Of a stretch of DNA of 64,000 bases, positions 13,901-25,554 are shown in pieces. Numbering within the stretch: the first letter of the stretch is position 1; each line of letters opens with the position of its first letter. A program made the translations under genes and the position numbers. The stretch is from positions 7,936,001 through 8,000,000 of the forward strand of contig CM075653.1 of assembly GCA_037953625.1 (NCBI GenBank), given 5' to 3'. Under the pieces are notes generated by a model that ran no database searches, was not told the origin of the DNA, and worked only from the letters and a program-made list of their open reading frames with translations. This stretch comes from Crotalaria pallida. Its lineage: Eukaryota; Streptophyta; Magnoliopsida; Fabales; Fabaceae.

Positions 13901-14735
13901 GATTAATTTATTATATTTATAAATCTTTCAATTTCAATGTAGTGCTTTCAAATAACTAAACTACCAAATATAAAAAATTTCAGTATGTTAACATATTATC
14001 CTCTCAAATTAAATTCACAATAAAAAACAATTACATTTCAAATTAAAATTAACATAACCAAATTTAAGACCCGTGCATAGCACAGACGAAGTTACTACTA
14101 ATTATAAACAACGGAGTAATGATTTTATTGTATTTTCACCATTTTTTTTCCTTATTCGGCTCTATTTCGTTCAACTCATCCTAATGCATATGAACATAGC
14201 CTAAGATTGCAATAAAAATCATTCCATTACTGAACCTAAAAACCAAAGTTTGTAATTATTGGGTTTTATGGACCAAATGAATCAAGACAATTTTAGTGTG
14301 AAATAAATCTCTTTTTATTTTTTTTTCTTTTATAGAAAAAAGTTAAAGTAAGTTGGGTTTAAGGAATTTACTAGATTAAGGTAAATCTCACTACTCTATA
14401 AAGATTAACAAAGGAATTTACAAATTAGAAATCAATGAGGTATTTAAATTGGACGACAAAATTTGAACGGATGACTTTAAAAGTTATGAAATGCTTCCTT
14501 TGGTTTTATTTATAAGTTATATTCTATAAGATTTTTTTTATAAGTCATTTTGTATTTTCTAGGAAACATTTATTATTCTTTTTTTTTATTTACCTTTTGT
14601 TCATTAATGTGAAATAATACATTTCTAAAATTTCAATGCAAATTAGATAAGTATAATTGTAATACTACTAAAGTTTTTTTTTTTTTTTTTAAGTTTCAAG
14701 AAATGTAACTACCTTCTTTTATAAGTGTGATATGG
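10926..14735. other. Intergenic; two Helitron-like ends, otherwise nothing recognised
   Basis: At 12121-12151 the sequence ATCCGTACATCGCACGAGAC runs into a CCTAGT, and at 14068-14101 ACCCGTGCATAGCACAGAC runs into ACTACTAAT. Both look like the short hairpin plus CTAGT/CTAAT that ends many plant Helitrons. No matching 5' ends or Rep/helicase genes are visible. Poly-A and poly-T tracts are common; no gene is supported. Confidence 0.35.
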
Positions 14736-14745
14736 TTAAGTATGA

Positions 14746-14937
14746 TTTTTTTTTTGTTTTCCCAGGTACCCACTCGCGCAACTGGGTAACTAATTCTTTC
14801 AACATTATTGGGCCTTTTCGGGGATAGTCTCCCAAGGGAGACCTCTTATATTCGCAAGAGTCGGGAATCGAATCCCCCAATCACTTGCTTAAGTAGAAAC
14901 GAATACCTTACCATCTGTTTTAATCTCCACTTATTGA
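14746..14937 (-). mobile_element. tRNA-derived SINE with 10-bp target duplication
   Basis: On the minus strand a tRNA B-box-like GGGATTCGATTCCC is followed downstream by a poly-A tail (poly-T on the plus strand at 14746). The element is bounded by TTAAGTATGA at 14736-14745 and again at 14938-14947, a perfect duplication. About 190 bp, a usual SINE size. Confidence 0.8.
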
Positions 14938-14947
14938 TTAAGTATGA

Positions 14948-15851
14948 CATATAAATAGAATGAGAATGAGTACTCATTTTTACCAACCGAATCAATTGTC
15001 CTTATTGGCATCTTTTAATTTCTTAATAAACCCGGGGGCTTAAGACATTAGTCAATATTTGTCTCACTCTAAATTGACTAACCTCACTAAAGTCTAAACT
15101 AAAATTCTACTCTAAATCCACTAATCCAGTAATCGTTAATGAATCCAAACCGTGAGCAAGCTTATTGGCTATGCCTTGCGAGCCTTATCTCATCCCAAAT
15201 CTCAGTCATTTTCACTTTCGTCGTCACAAATTCACAATTATCTGTCCTTTCCTCGCCATGTGGCTCAATCCCCATTGCATGTGCATTTTTTCCAAATAGA
15301 GTAAAATAAAAATAGTGAAAGGATATCGAAGCCAACACACACCTTCGTAAATCCATAATGGGCGTCTTTAATGGTCTATTTTGTGGTTCAAATGTTATAT
15401 TCAGGAATGTCCATGTAGGCCATAAGTTGCAAACAAGGTTCCAATATTTTAGGGAAAAAAAAAAGACAAAAGACCCAAAAAAAATAATAATTTTATAGAG
15501 AGGGTGAATACACTACTCCCTCCGATTTAAAATATAAAAAAAAATTTAAAATTACACTTATTTTAAAAGTTAGTTCATTTTATTTAATTCATTTAAATTT
15601 ATAAAAAAAATAAAGATATTTAAAAAAAATAGTATTGAAAATAAAACAAAAATTAAATGAGATGATATAATAAGCCATCTGACCTAATCATTGAAAAGGA
15701 TCCCTAAACCCCTCAGTGGGTGAAGGGTTTTGTTACAAAGTGAACCGAATGGGACATAGTACTTTGTTTATTAAAAGAGTGATAACTTCGGTACTTTTAT
15801 TATTTTACTAAGCCTAGTACTTATTTTCTTTGGATTGTACTTAAAAACCAT
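14948..15851. other. Intergenic, AT-rich
   Basis: A CTCCCTCCG-type MITE end lies near 15517, without a clear partner. A short minus-strand open frame at 15162-15356 has no family resemblance. Confidence 0.4.
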
Positions 15852-16344
15852 GGCTTGTCTCTTGAAGGTTCCTAAAAGTTCAACGTGTTTTGATTTTAGT
15901 TCCTAGAAGTTATTTTGACCGGGACCAGTCCTTAATTTTTCAACCATTTTGGTTTTGGTCCCCTTCCTTACAAAAAAATCAGTTATTTGCTTACATGGTA
16001 AGCGAAAATCCACATCAGCTGTCACGGGGTGTGAAGTAGCGCCAAATAGGTGTTGTGATATGCATGATTCAGGCCTATAAACTCAAAATTTTGTGTATAG
16101 GACCATTTTGTGTCTGTGGATCTATATCATTTACGTTATATCACATATTTGACGTCAGTACAGACCAAATGGACTGCCAATGTGATGTTCCGCTAGCTAC
16201 ACAAACAAATAACAGATTTTTACTAACAGAGGGGACCAAAACCAAAATGTTTGAAAATTTAAGAATTAGTCCCGGTCAAAATAACTTTTAGGGACTAAAA
16301 TCAAAATACGCTGAAATTTCAGGGACTAAAGACATAAATAAGCC
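15852..16344. mobile_element. Long-TIR MITE (GGACCAAAACCAAAA type)
   Basis: Inverted arms of about 150 bp: the left holds TTTTGATTTTAGTTCCTAG and GGTTTTGGTCCCC, and the right holds their inverse, GGGGACCAAAACCAAAA and GGGACTAAAATCAAAA. It ends a few tens of bases from the chromovirus LTR at 16401. I found no target duplication. Confidence 0.7.
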
Positions 16345-16400
16345 ATTTGAGTATTATTCTCCTATTTTTTTTCTAAATTATTCTTTCTCTTGCAGCTGTG

Positions 16401-16851
16401 TGTAAGGAATGAAAGGAAGTAATGAAATAGTAAGCAAGATTAAGAACACCAGTGACGTAGAATGCAAGAAAACTGAAATATATATTCGAAATCCAAGTTC
16501 TGTGAGTTCAAATAGGATCACATATTCATCAATACAATGAAAATGAGAAGATAAGTTCAACAATGAAGAAGATGACTACAAGAGAGAGGAGAATCTATCT
16601 CCAAATCATTGCCTACTCGTGCGAATAACTAATTTCCCCTTTTGTAATCCTTCCACCTCCGATGGAATCCTTTGAGCTTAGTATTTTCCCTTCTTGCCCT
16701 CACATGCTGACGTTGCTCACCCTCATTTTCTGAATCGCTTGACACGTGTCCAGGTGAAATAACAAACTCATCATTACCGGATATTCCATTGGTCTCCTTT
16801 GCTGCAACATTCTTTTTGCCATAAGTACCCTTGTTGCTTACTTTCGTTACA
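16401..16851 (-). repeat. 3' LTR of the chromovirus
   Basis: 451 bp, from TGTAAGGAATG to CTTTCGTTACA in plus-strand reading. Near-identical over its length to 21270-21737. Confidence 0.93.
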
Positions 16852-17315
16852 ATACTCCCCCCATCGAAATGAACCTTGTCCTCAAGGTTCAAATTAGGAT
16901 AACTATCCATCAATTCTGCAGCATCTTCCCAAGTGGCCTCAGAAATCTCTAATCCTTCCCATTGCACTAGGACTTGAGGAATGACAATTGGTTTTCTCAT
17001 GATGTCTCTATGTTGTAGAATGGCTTTTGGCATTAAGATAGGGCCTTCAGGTTCTGTAGTGAGCGGTAAGGGAACATAGGTATTGTGATTTGTTCGCTTG
17101 CACTCCTTTAATTGAGATATATGAAAAACTGGGTGGATTTTTGCTGTTGATGGAAGGAGTAACTCGTAAGCAACTGCTCCAATTCTGGCTTCCACTAAGA
17201 AGGCCCCAAAGTATCTCAATCCTAGCTTTTGATACTTTCTCAAAGCTAAGGAATTCTGCCTATAAGGCTGCAGCTTCACCAAAACCAAGTCTCCAACATT
17301 AAACTCCTTATGCAA
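16629..17315 (-). pseudogene. Chromovirus integrase C-terminus and chromodomain
   Basis: 228 residues open. The first part has the GPF/Y-like region of plant Ty3 integrase (KYQKLGLRYFGAFLVEARIG, AYELLLPSTAKIHPVFH). It then has a chromodomain with VLVQWEGLEISEATWEDA and a following YPNLNLEDKV. Chromodomains steer chromovirus insertion towards marked chromatin. The reading frame runs into the left LTR. Confidence 0.9.
16855..16864 (-). promoter_or_regulatory. Polypurine tract of the chromovirus
   Basis: Minus strand ATGGGGGGAG lies directly before the 3' LTR, the place where plus-strand DNA synthesis is primed. Confidence 0.75.
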
Positions 17316-17369
17316 TCTTCTCTTATCTGCATATTTTTTTCATTTTCTCTCGAGCTTTGAGAAAATGCT

Positions 17370-18360
17370 ATTTAAGTTGTTGGAGCAAGGTATCCCTTTG
17401 AACCAATAATTCCTGAACTGTAGGGGGGATCATTGGTGTCAGAAGTGTATTTAATGAGTGGAGGAAGATCTCTGCCATAAACCACCTTGAATTGAGTGGT
17501 GTGTATGCTGCTGTGGAAGGCAGTGTTATACCAGAATTCTGCCCAAGGTAACAGTTTGGTCCAATTCCTGGGATTATCAAAGGTGAAACACCTTGGGATT
17601 ATCAAAGGTGAAACACCTTAAATACATCTCAAGGCATTTGTTGAGTGTCTCCGATTGGCCATCAGATTGAGGGTGATAAGTTGTGCTCATATTGAGTGTA
17701 GTACCACTCCATTTTTAATAAATCCTGCCAAAACTGATTGGTGAAGATCTTATCTTTATCAGAAACCAGTGTTTTAGGAAAACCATGTAGTTTCACAATT
17801 GTAGAGATGAATAATTATGCTACTTGTTTGTTGGTGAAATCAGTTTTCAAGGTGGCAAAGTGAGCATATTTGGAGAGCCTATCAATAAGAACCATTATCA
17901 CTGTAAAGCCATTAGAGATTGGTAAACCGGTGATGAAGTCCATGACAATGTCTTCCCAAATCTGCTCTGGAATTGGAAGAGGTTGCAATTGTCCAGCTGG
18001 TAGAGCATTTGCAACTTTAGCTTGTTGGCAATTGATGCATTCTTGAACATATTTGGTGATGTCCTTATGCATTCCTTGCCAAAAGAATTGAGATGAAATT
18101 CTAGCCATAGTTCTGGCTATGCCAGCATGACCACCAAGGGTTGAACTGTGATATTCCTTGAGCAATTTCTCAATCAATTGAGATTGTTTGGGAATAACTA
18201 CCCTGTGTTTCCAGAATAACAATCCATCTAGATAAGAGTAGTTGTTGTGCACAGGTTTGCCTGCAAGGCAAGATTGAATGATAGGCTGCAGATCTATGTC
18301 TTGCTGGACAATATTCCTGATCTTAGAAACCAACTGAGTCTCAATTTGAGATAAGGCCAT
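17370..18360 (-). pseudogene. Chromovirus integrase, broken
   Basis: 18360-17815 holds the His-His-Cys-Cys zinc domain (HSSTLGGHAG, then ECINCQQAK) and the first catalytic Asp region (DIVMDFITGLP, VLIDRLSKYAHF). The following stretch (17810-17620) has stops. A 25-bp tandem duplication at 17570-17619 adds another frame change. The catalytic core's later part (WAEFWYNTAFHSSIHTT) lies in the frame at 17605-17372. Confidence 0.88.
17570..17619. repeat. 25-bp tandem duplication in the integrase
   Basis: Two identical 25-base units, each starting GGGATTATCAAAGG, sit head to tail at 17570-17594 and 17595-17619. Twenty-five is not a multiple of three, so the copy shifts the integrase frame. Confidence 0.95.
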
Positions 18361-18758
18361 GAAGAAGGATCTAGAAAGGGCATTTGCTGCCTAGTTATCT
18401 TTCCCTGGCTTATACTCAATATTGAAGTCAAAACCAAGGAACTTATGTACCCAAGCTTGTTGCTCAGGAGTTTGGAGGCTCTGATCTGTAAGTTTCTCGG
18501 GCTTTTCTGGTAAGTTCTAATAATGAACTTGTGTCCAAGTAGATAATGCCTAAACTTAGAAAGGGCCTCAGTGATTGCATAGAATTCTCTAGTGTAGGCA
18601 GATTGCTTTTGCATCCTAGGTGATAATTTTTTTGAAAAGAATGCAATTGGATGCTTCTCCTGACTCAGAATAGCACCAATACCACTGCTTGATGCATCAG
18701 TTTCCAAAATAAAAGGCTTAGAGAAGTCTGGTAAGGCCATCACAGGGGCAGTGATCAA
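18294..18758 (-). pseudogene. Chromovirus RNase H, damaged
   Basis: Begins with the first acidic block (FILETDASSSGIGAIL) and the second (YTREFYAITEALSKFRHYLLG). The usual RTDQ or RTDH block reads RTYQKSP, losing an Asp, and the frame degrades after it. Confidence 0.8.
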
Positions 18759-18800
18759 AGCTTGCTGTAAGGCTTGAAAAGCTAGAGTAGCTTGTTCATC

Positions 18801-19713
18801 CTAGAGAAAATTATCCTTTTTGAGCAAGTTAGTTAAAGGATTTGCAATGGTTGCATAACTTTTAATAAATCTTCTGTAGTACCCTGTAAGTCCTAAGAAA
18901 CCCCTCAACTGTTTGACATTCTTAGGAATTGGCCATTGTAAGACTGGCTTGACCTTGTTGCAATCCATTGAAACACCATTTCTTGAGACTATGTCCCAAG
19001 TAGTCAACCTGAGTTGAATCAAAAGAACATTTGGAAAGCTTGGCATATAAATCATGTTTCTGCAGCACTTGTAACACAGTTTCTAAGTGCTTGAGATGAG
19101 TGGACCATGATGGACTATACACCAAAATGTCATCAAAGAAAACCAGTACAAATTTCCTTAAGAGACCCTGAAATATGTCATTCATGAGACATTGGAAAGT
19201 TGTAGGTGCATTTGTGAGTCCAAATGGCAAGACAAGTCATTCATAATGGCCTTGATGTGTTCTAAATGCAGTTTTAAACCTGTCGGCAGGGTGAACCAAG
19301 ATCTGATGATACCCTGATCTCAAGTCCAACTTGAAAAAGAATTTGACACCAAATAGCTCATCAAGTAATTCTTCTACAATTGGAATTGGAAAGTTGTCCT
19401 TCATAGTTACAGCATTCAAGGCTTTGTAATTTGTACAGAATCTCGAAGTGCCATCTTTTTTGTTGACCAAAATTATTGGAGAAGAAAAAGGGCTTGTGCT
19501 AGGAGTGATAATGCCTTCGTTCAACATCCGTTGCACCTTGATTTCAATATGATGTTTCTGGCTATGAGGGTACTTGTAAAGCTTAACCTTAATTGCATTA
19601 GTGTCAGGCAGCAATGGAGTGGAATGGTTTTGAGACCTATTAGGTCGTAGCCCTTTCGGTTGTGCAAAAACAGATCTATAAGTATAGAGCAAAATGGCTA
19701 TGTCGGGTTCCAC
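18801..19713 (-). pseudogene. Chromovirus reverse transcriptase, frameshifted
   Basis: The first frame (19713-19237) carries the finger and palm blocks: a catalytic-Asp block FKLDLRSGYHQI and the upstream VNKKDGTSRFC. The second frame (19230-18922) carries MPFGLTNAPTTFQ and the metal-binding FFDDILVYS. The third (19055-18801) carries the connection block with GFLGLTGYYRRFIKSY. The catalytic residues survive but at least two frame breaks separate the parts. Confidence 0.9.
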
Positions 19714-19731
19714 ATCTGTTGGTATATCAAT

Positions 19732-20448
19732 TCAATCATCTAATTCTAATGGTTGTTGCTGAATTTGTACAGTAAACAATTCTGCAATAGAGTCAGTTTT
19801 TTGCAGCCTTTTCAAGTGGTGGAACTCAGATTGCTTGGGTAGTGTCGGTGCTTCACCATTTAGGGTGATCAGTTTCTTGTTATCATAAAACTTGATGGTT
19901 AAGGAACTGTAATCTGCTATGTGCGGTCCAATGATAGCAAGCCATGCTGCACCTAGGACTAAATCTGCACCAGACACTGGCATAAGGTAAACAGGTAATT
20001 TAAGCATGTGACCTTGCACATTAACCTGGACTTCTTTGATGATACCCTCAGTATTCATTGCATTCCCATTACCAACCATAACCTGGAGAGAATGTGATGG
20101 CTCAATTGGCAATTTAAGGCAGTGTGCAATCCTTGGTTGAAGGAAGTTATCTGAATTGCCACTACCCAACAAAATCTGAATGGTCAGTCCATTGATAATT
20201 CCCTTGAACCTCATTGTTCCAATACCAGCAGCTCCTTTCAAGGCATTTAATGACAAATGGTGCTTTAGATTCTGCTCTAGATTCTGATCTAGACTTGGAA
20301 CTTTTGTTTCCTGGTCAGTGTCATCATCATACTCAACTTGGAGAAACATATAATGCATATTAGGACATCTGTGATTGGAAGTAAACTTCTCATCACAAGT
20401 GAAGCATAATCCCTTTTCTCTTCTCATTTGCATTTCTGCAGGGGACAT
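19732..20448 (-). pseudogene. Chromovirus zinc knuckle and protease
   Basis: Opens with the Gag zinc-knuckle region (CFTCDEKFTSNHRC, with spacing of the plant Ty3 kind) and passes into an aspartic protease fold. Where retropepsins have the catalytic Asp followed by Ser or Gly and Gly, this copy reads LLGSGNSDNF, so the Asp appears to be replaced by Gly. The later block PVSGADLVLGAAWL is typical of plant Ty3 protease. The lost Asp alone would make the enzyme inactive. Confidence 0.85.
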
Positions 20449-20649
20449 TTTTTTTTACGTTGGTAGGTTTCAGGTGTTGAGGGTATGGCCTTTGGTTTGG
20501 TGTTTGTAGTATTGGTTGTTGGAGAGGGTTATTATAAGATTGGTTTGGATTAAGTGTTTGATTGGGAATTTGGTTTCTAAAAGGTTGGTTAGTGTATGAT
20601 CTGGTTTTGGTGTATTTTTCTTCGTAGAGCCTAGCTAATGAAATGGCTT

Positions 20650-21247
20650 TTAGGATTGTGTTTGGGGCTTGGGCAATATTTCTCTTCTTATATCAGGTTT
20701 AAGGCCACTGATAAAGAAATCTAGGAGTGCTTCTGCACTAACTCCATAGATTCGGTTAGCAAGAGTAGTGAATTGGGAGTAATATTCATTCACAGTGTTG
20801 GTTTGTGCTAATTTGAAAAGTGTAGATCTAGGTGAGTCAAAGGGTGAAGGGCCAAATTCTAGTTCTAAGGATATGGTTAAGGTGCTCCAAGAGAAAATGG
20901 GATTGTTGTGCTGCATCATTCTAAGGAACTACTTCCTTCTCAAAATGTATGGCTGCTATGGTGATTCTTTGTTCATTGGGAGTATTATAGTAATAAAAGA
21001 ATTGTTCAGCTTTGAAAATCCAATGTAGTACATCAGAGCCATCAAATCGAGGAAAATCAAGCTTAACATTTCTTACCTGAAATGGACCAGTAAAGTTCTT
21101 TGAGTTCGATCCACCATTTGAAACGCTTTCCCTGAGATCTGAAATAGCATGCCGCAATTCTTCCATATTAGCTACGTGCTCACAATCTCTCTTTTGCATC
21201 AGTTCCAGAATCTGTTTGATCTCGTTGGAAGAAACGTGCTCAGCCAT
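20650..21247 (-). pseudogene. Chromovirus gag, broken
   Basis: Starts with an ATG at 21247, close behind the primer site. The first part (to 20921) has a coiled-coil-like N-terminus and the LDFPRFDGSDVLHWIFKAEQ block seen in plant Ty3 Gag. A stop and frame change at about 20920 breaks it. The frame then resumes with ARTIFACT-free Gag-type sequence (LFKLAQTNTVNEYYSQF, then FISGLKPDIRREI) to 20650. The stretch from 20650 to the zinc knuckle is not continuously open. Confidence 0.85.
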
Positions 21248-21249
21248 GG

Positions 21250-21266
21250 TGGAGATGAAAGCACCA
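21250..21266 (-). promoter_or_regulatory. Primer-binding site of the chromovirus
   Basis: Three bases past the 5' LTR the minus strand reads TGGTGCTTTCATCTCC, starting with the TGG that pairs with a tRNA CCA end. I do not assign the tRNA. Confidence 0.65.
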
Positions 21267-21269
21267 AAT

Positions 21270-21737
21270 TGTAAGGAATGAAATTAGGAATGAAAGGAAG
21301 TAATGAAACAATAAGCAAGATTAAGAACACCAGTGACATAGAATGCAAGAAAACTGAAATATATATATATATTCAAAATCCAAGTTCTGTGAGTTCAAAT
21401 GGGATCACAGATTCATCAATACATTGAAAATAAGAAGATAAGTTCAGCAATGAAGAAGATGACTACAAGAGAGAGAAGAATCTATCTCCAAATCATTGCC
21501 TACTCGTGTGAATAACTAATTTCCCCTTTTGTAATCCTTCCACCCCCAATGGAATCCTTTGAGCTTAGTATTTTCCCTTCTTGCCCTCACATGCTAACGT
21601 TGCTCACCCTCATTTTTGAACCGCTTGACACGTGTCTAGGTGAAATAACAAACTCATCATTACCAGGTATTCCATTGGTCTCCTTTGTTGCAACATTCTT
21701 TTTGCCATAAGTACCCTTGTTGCTTACTTTCGTTACA
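21270..21737 (-). repeat. 5' LTR of the chromovirus
   Basis: 468 bp. It differs from the left LTR by scattered substitutions, a short duplication (AATTAGGAATGAAA) near 21280 and a longer TA run near 21360. Confidence 0.93.
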
Positions 21738-21768
21738 CTATGCTAGGGTTTCAACCAAAATCTTAACG

Positions 21769-22062
21769 TTGGTGCTTTCATTCCTTACTCTCTTGTCTCT
21801 CAAATTGCCCTCCCTTATTTCGTATGACGTCTTTGCTATTGCAATGGTGGAATCCATCAACAATCTTTAGTCAAAGTTGCTAGATCGCCAATACCAGATG
21901 CAAGAAACTATTGATTCTCGCCATGATCTTCTTACATCTACTGTTAATGGCTTAATGGGCAGGATGACCACCTTATTTGTTAGAGCAACAATCCACCACC
22001 TCACCAACTCCCTACTGGTTTGCCACGCCCACAAACCCTATTTTAGTACGTATACAAAATAA
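21769..22062 (+). mobile_element. Start of a second Ty3/gypsy element (primer site and gag relic)
   Basis: TTGGTGCTTTCAT at 21769-21781 matches the primer region of the neighbouring chromovirus. About 60 bases on, an ATG at 21844 opens a frame that hits a stop after eight codons. It then continues in the same frame from 21871 with a Gag-like N-terminus (LLDRQYQMQETIDSRHDLL). Preceding sequence up to 21737 (CTAGGGTTTC...) could be an LTR end. The chromovirus appears to have inserted just upstream of this older element. The rest of this element is not recognisable. Confidence 0.5.
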
Positions 22063-23640
22063 AACTATTTGATGATTAAAATATTATATTTATAGCTTTA
22101 CAGAAGAAAAAAATAACTAGTTTTTTCATAAGATAAGAGAATATAAAGAATAAAATTATATATTATATTCATAGCATTTCAGAAGCAACAAAAATAATTG
22201 GATTTTTTTATTCCATACATCTCATGCATAGGATATAAAAGAACATAAATAATAAATAAAAAATGCCAACAAGTGTCTTAAGGGCACATGCTAAGAAACT
22301 AAAAGTAGGATATTATTATAGAAAGATGTGAGTTTTCAAGGGAGCAATTAATACTAACTTACGATTGTTTAACTTCTTCTAATAATCTTAACAAGTGTCC
22401 TAATAACATTTATTAGTAAGACCCATAATAAAATTATACTATTGAATAAAGAAATAATTATATTTTAATTCATTAAATATATCGATTTTCAAAAAACATA
22501 TATTTTTTAAGATTTGATTAACCTATATACGTGATGCATAAATTAGATAAGTGAGAAAGGCCCACATAACTATAACTATGTGATGATACATATATATTTT
22601 GGTTTTCTAAGCCCTGCAATGACTTTAAAGCATAAGATCAACAATTACATTAAAAATTAGACACCCGAAAAGACATGAGAAAAGATTTATAAAAGGCAAA
22701 GGATCTGAAGAGCTAAGCTTACCATGCCAAAGTATATCTCCATAATTGATTGTAGAACTGAAATTGCTCAAATTTGTTAATGTTTTCTGTACCATTGGAG
22801 AGCAATCAAAGATTTTTTTACAATAGGCCACAAAAATGAAAACCAAAAAAACACACCATAACGTTCACATAAACACGCCAATAAACAAGATCCATAATTG
22901 ATAATTATTCAATGATTGAAATCGTCATAGTTCCATACTAAACACCAATCCTCGTGAGGTTCGTTGCTTGGTAATGACCATATACTTCTACATTTTGTCA
23001 TTGAGATAGAAATCCTCTGTTCCTTTATCCATTTCTTAATTGACAATAACTTTTCTTTTAGTAATCAATTTCTTAAATTTTGTCAACGTGCAAAGAAGGA
23101 TGGACAAAAATAAAGTTGGTCTAGAGTATTCAAAAAAAAAATGATATACTAAAACCTAATTAAAATTGAAAAAACTATCACGGAGATTAACGGAAGGGAA
23201 CACTGAAAGAAATTAAATTCACTCCAGCCAATGTTATTATAGGATAAACACATATTTGTACAACCGAATTAGGAGTACATACAATGCTTGTATCCAATAT
23301 TTAATATTTAATTCTCAACCCTTGAATTTTTTATCACCAAGTTTTCAAATTTTCACATCGACATCATCGTTCAATTTAAACTCTGAACTTTGAATTTTAC
23401 CAACACACAAGTACTAATTTATCTATCTTATAATGTAGTGGATCATATTATTAATTGACATTATCAAAGACTAAATTGATGTTTACCCATCAAATTGTTA
23501 AACAAACAAAAGAAATACAAAACATTAACAAGCATAATATCAAGGTTTTAAATTTGAGTTTGTGATCACCGTAGACAACAATATATCATTAAGGTTTAGA
23601 TAATAGTCAAAACCAAATCAAGATCGCATCAATCATATTT
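22063..23640. other. Intergenic, AT-rich, nothing recognised
   Basis: Scattered short open frames only. No structural RNA, splice-linked exons or clear inverted repeats seen. Confidence 0.5.
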
Positions 23641-23721
23641 ACTCGAAATTGCGGTATCAAGATTTTGGATTTGTCCGAAACCAACGATTGCAACAATGGT
23701 TTAAAGCATTGCTCAACATTT

Positions 23722-24376
23722 TTAGGAAGAAATGCACCCCATCCCACATCTAGAAGTAGGAAAAACAATAAACAAAGCGCCGCAAACTATCCCCACCACC
23801 AACGGGAACCTCTCCCTTACCTTCTCCATCTCCTTCTCACGCCCCGGAAACAAGCAATTAGTAACCCTATGGTCCGAAATCGCGATCGCTACAAACACCA
23901 TGACCGACATTACGCCATGCATAAAGTCAATGCATTGAACCTTAAACCTTTCATCTTTGGGAACTTCCACATCTAATCCCGTTTTGAACACGGACAACCC
24001 TTTCCGAGTCACGAATCCATAGTAGACATTCCCATCCCCGCTGCAAAAACTGTTCGTGAAATGAAAGAAGAAGCACGACATTGCACACAAGAATAGTAGA
24101 ACGTGGATCACGAGGGTGTTGGTGTGAGTGAATTGGCCGGTTTTGTATATGGAGGGAAGTAGGGTCTCGAATGTGAGGAGTGTGCCTGTGGGGAGAAAGT
24201 TTTCAAGGAGTGATGTATTGAAGAGGGATTTTTGGACACACTTTGCCGTGATGGGACGACGCTGCTTCCGGCCGGGAGGTGGAGACAATGGTGGAGGGGC
24301 GGTTTATGGTGCTATGCAATGGTAGTGGAATTGTGTTGTAAACTTGGATTCCAATTTTTTGTTCAGTTTGATCCAT
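23722..24376 (-). pseudogene. DUF679/DMP membrane protein gene with frameshift near the start
   Basis: An ATG at 24376 starts MDQTEQKIGIQVYN, which fits the N-terminus of DMP8/9-type proteins, and stays open past 24290. The body of the protein lies in the neighbouring frame: from 24303 to the stop at 23722 it is open and holds the DUF679 core, with FLPTGTLLTFETLLPSIYK, HVLLFLCAMSCFFFHFTNSF, VYYGFVTRKGLSVFK, KDERFKVQCIDFMHGVMSV, and the final hydrophobic FPLVVGIVCGALFIVFPTS. A TAA at 24306-24304 closes that frame upstream, and its first in-frame Met lies deep in the domain. So start and body are joined only by a net one-base indel in the variable N-terminus, at about residues 24-30. DMPs have four membrane spans and usually no introns; DMP8/9 act in gamete fusion. 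Either a pseudogene or an assembly error. Confidence 0.8.
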
Positions 24377-24419
24377 TGCTTGCCTTTGAAAGAGATGTTA
24401 GTTGTAGAAAGTAGAAAGT

Positions 24420-25554
24420 AGAAACAGAATGAAAGAATTGAATGAAGGCAAAACAATAATAAGGAAAACGATGGATTAGGTTAGGGGGCTGTTAGGAGTA
24501 TTAAGATTCGAATTCATTGATGTTGATGGTTAATGACAGTTTAACACTGACTTTAATTACATGCTCCATCCCTCTGAGTTCCCTGCGTTGATTTAAACTT
24601 TTTTTTTAATTTCAAATTGTTACTCTCTCCTTTTTTTTTAAATTTTTTTAACAATACTCTCTCCTTTTCACAAGTGAAGTTGTATATGAGTTTTAAAAAA
24701 AAATGATGAAATGATATAAGAATGTGAGGTATTTGAATTATAATGTTCCTATATAATCATTATTAGAGAGAGAGAAAGATATTGAAAGTGAAAAAGAGAA
24801 TATAATAAATAGAAGTGTATTGGGAAAAATAACGTTAATTATGTATTAGATATTGTAAAAAGACAATAAATACGGAACTTATGACAAAAACTCTATGAAC
24901 ATTATATATGAAATGAAGGGAGAAACTGCGTGGACAACAAAAAAATGTCTTTTTAAGGAAGAACCAAAAAATATGTCTTTTTAAGGAAGAAAAATACCAT
25001 TTCAGTTTAGATTTAAAAAGCAAAAAAGACAAAGAAATTACACCACTCACTTAATTATACCAACCACCTATATATATTTTTTTCTTCAAAAGGTTATCAT
25101 TATTTTTTAATTGTAATTAGGGCATTTTTAAACATGTATCTTAGGGCATATATTAAGAAAATTTAAGTGAATAAATGCTTATATTAAAGCTAAAAACATA
25201 AAATCCTAAGATATTAAACAATCCATTTCTCATATAAATATACGTTTTAAAGAATTTTTAACATGTGCTCTAAAACACACATAAGAAAAACACTTACACA
25301 AGAGAGATAAGCGTAATTAAAAATTTTTTAGTAAATAAAAGTGTAATAAACCAAAAAAACCTATAAAACACACACACAGATAGATATATATATATCTTAA
25401 ACATTGCCTTAGAATAATTACACAACTTCAAAAAAGTATAATTTTTAAGCTTTATTATATTATATATATAAAAAATTGTTATCAATAACAATAATTATAC
25501 CTATTCTCAAAAAAAAAAAACAATAATTATACCTACTTCGATAATATCCCAGCT

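Larger units (their letters stand above)
16401..21737 (-). mobile_element. Ty3/gypsy chromovirus, complete structure, inactive
   Basis: The element reads on the minus strand. Its 5' LTR is at the right (21270-21737) and its 3' LTR at the left (16401-16851). It has a primer-binding region, gag, zinc knuckle, protease, reverse transcriptase, RNase H, integrase and a chromodomain in the usual Ty3 order. Both LTRs end TG...CA. The target duplication is CTGTG (16396-16400) and CTATG (21738-21742), matching at four of five bases, so the insertion is intact but not recent. Frameshifts and stops break the polyprotein at several places, so it cannot move on its own. I did not resolve the clade within the chromoviruses. 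Confidence 0.95.

Noticed and set aside
23665..23976. Plus-strand open frame of 103 codons
   Set aside because: Antisense of the DMP coding part.
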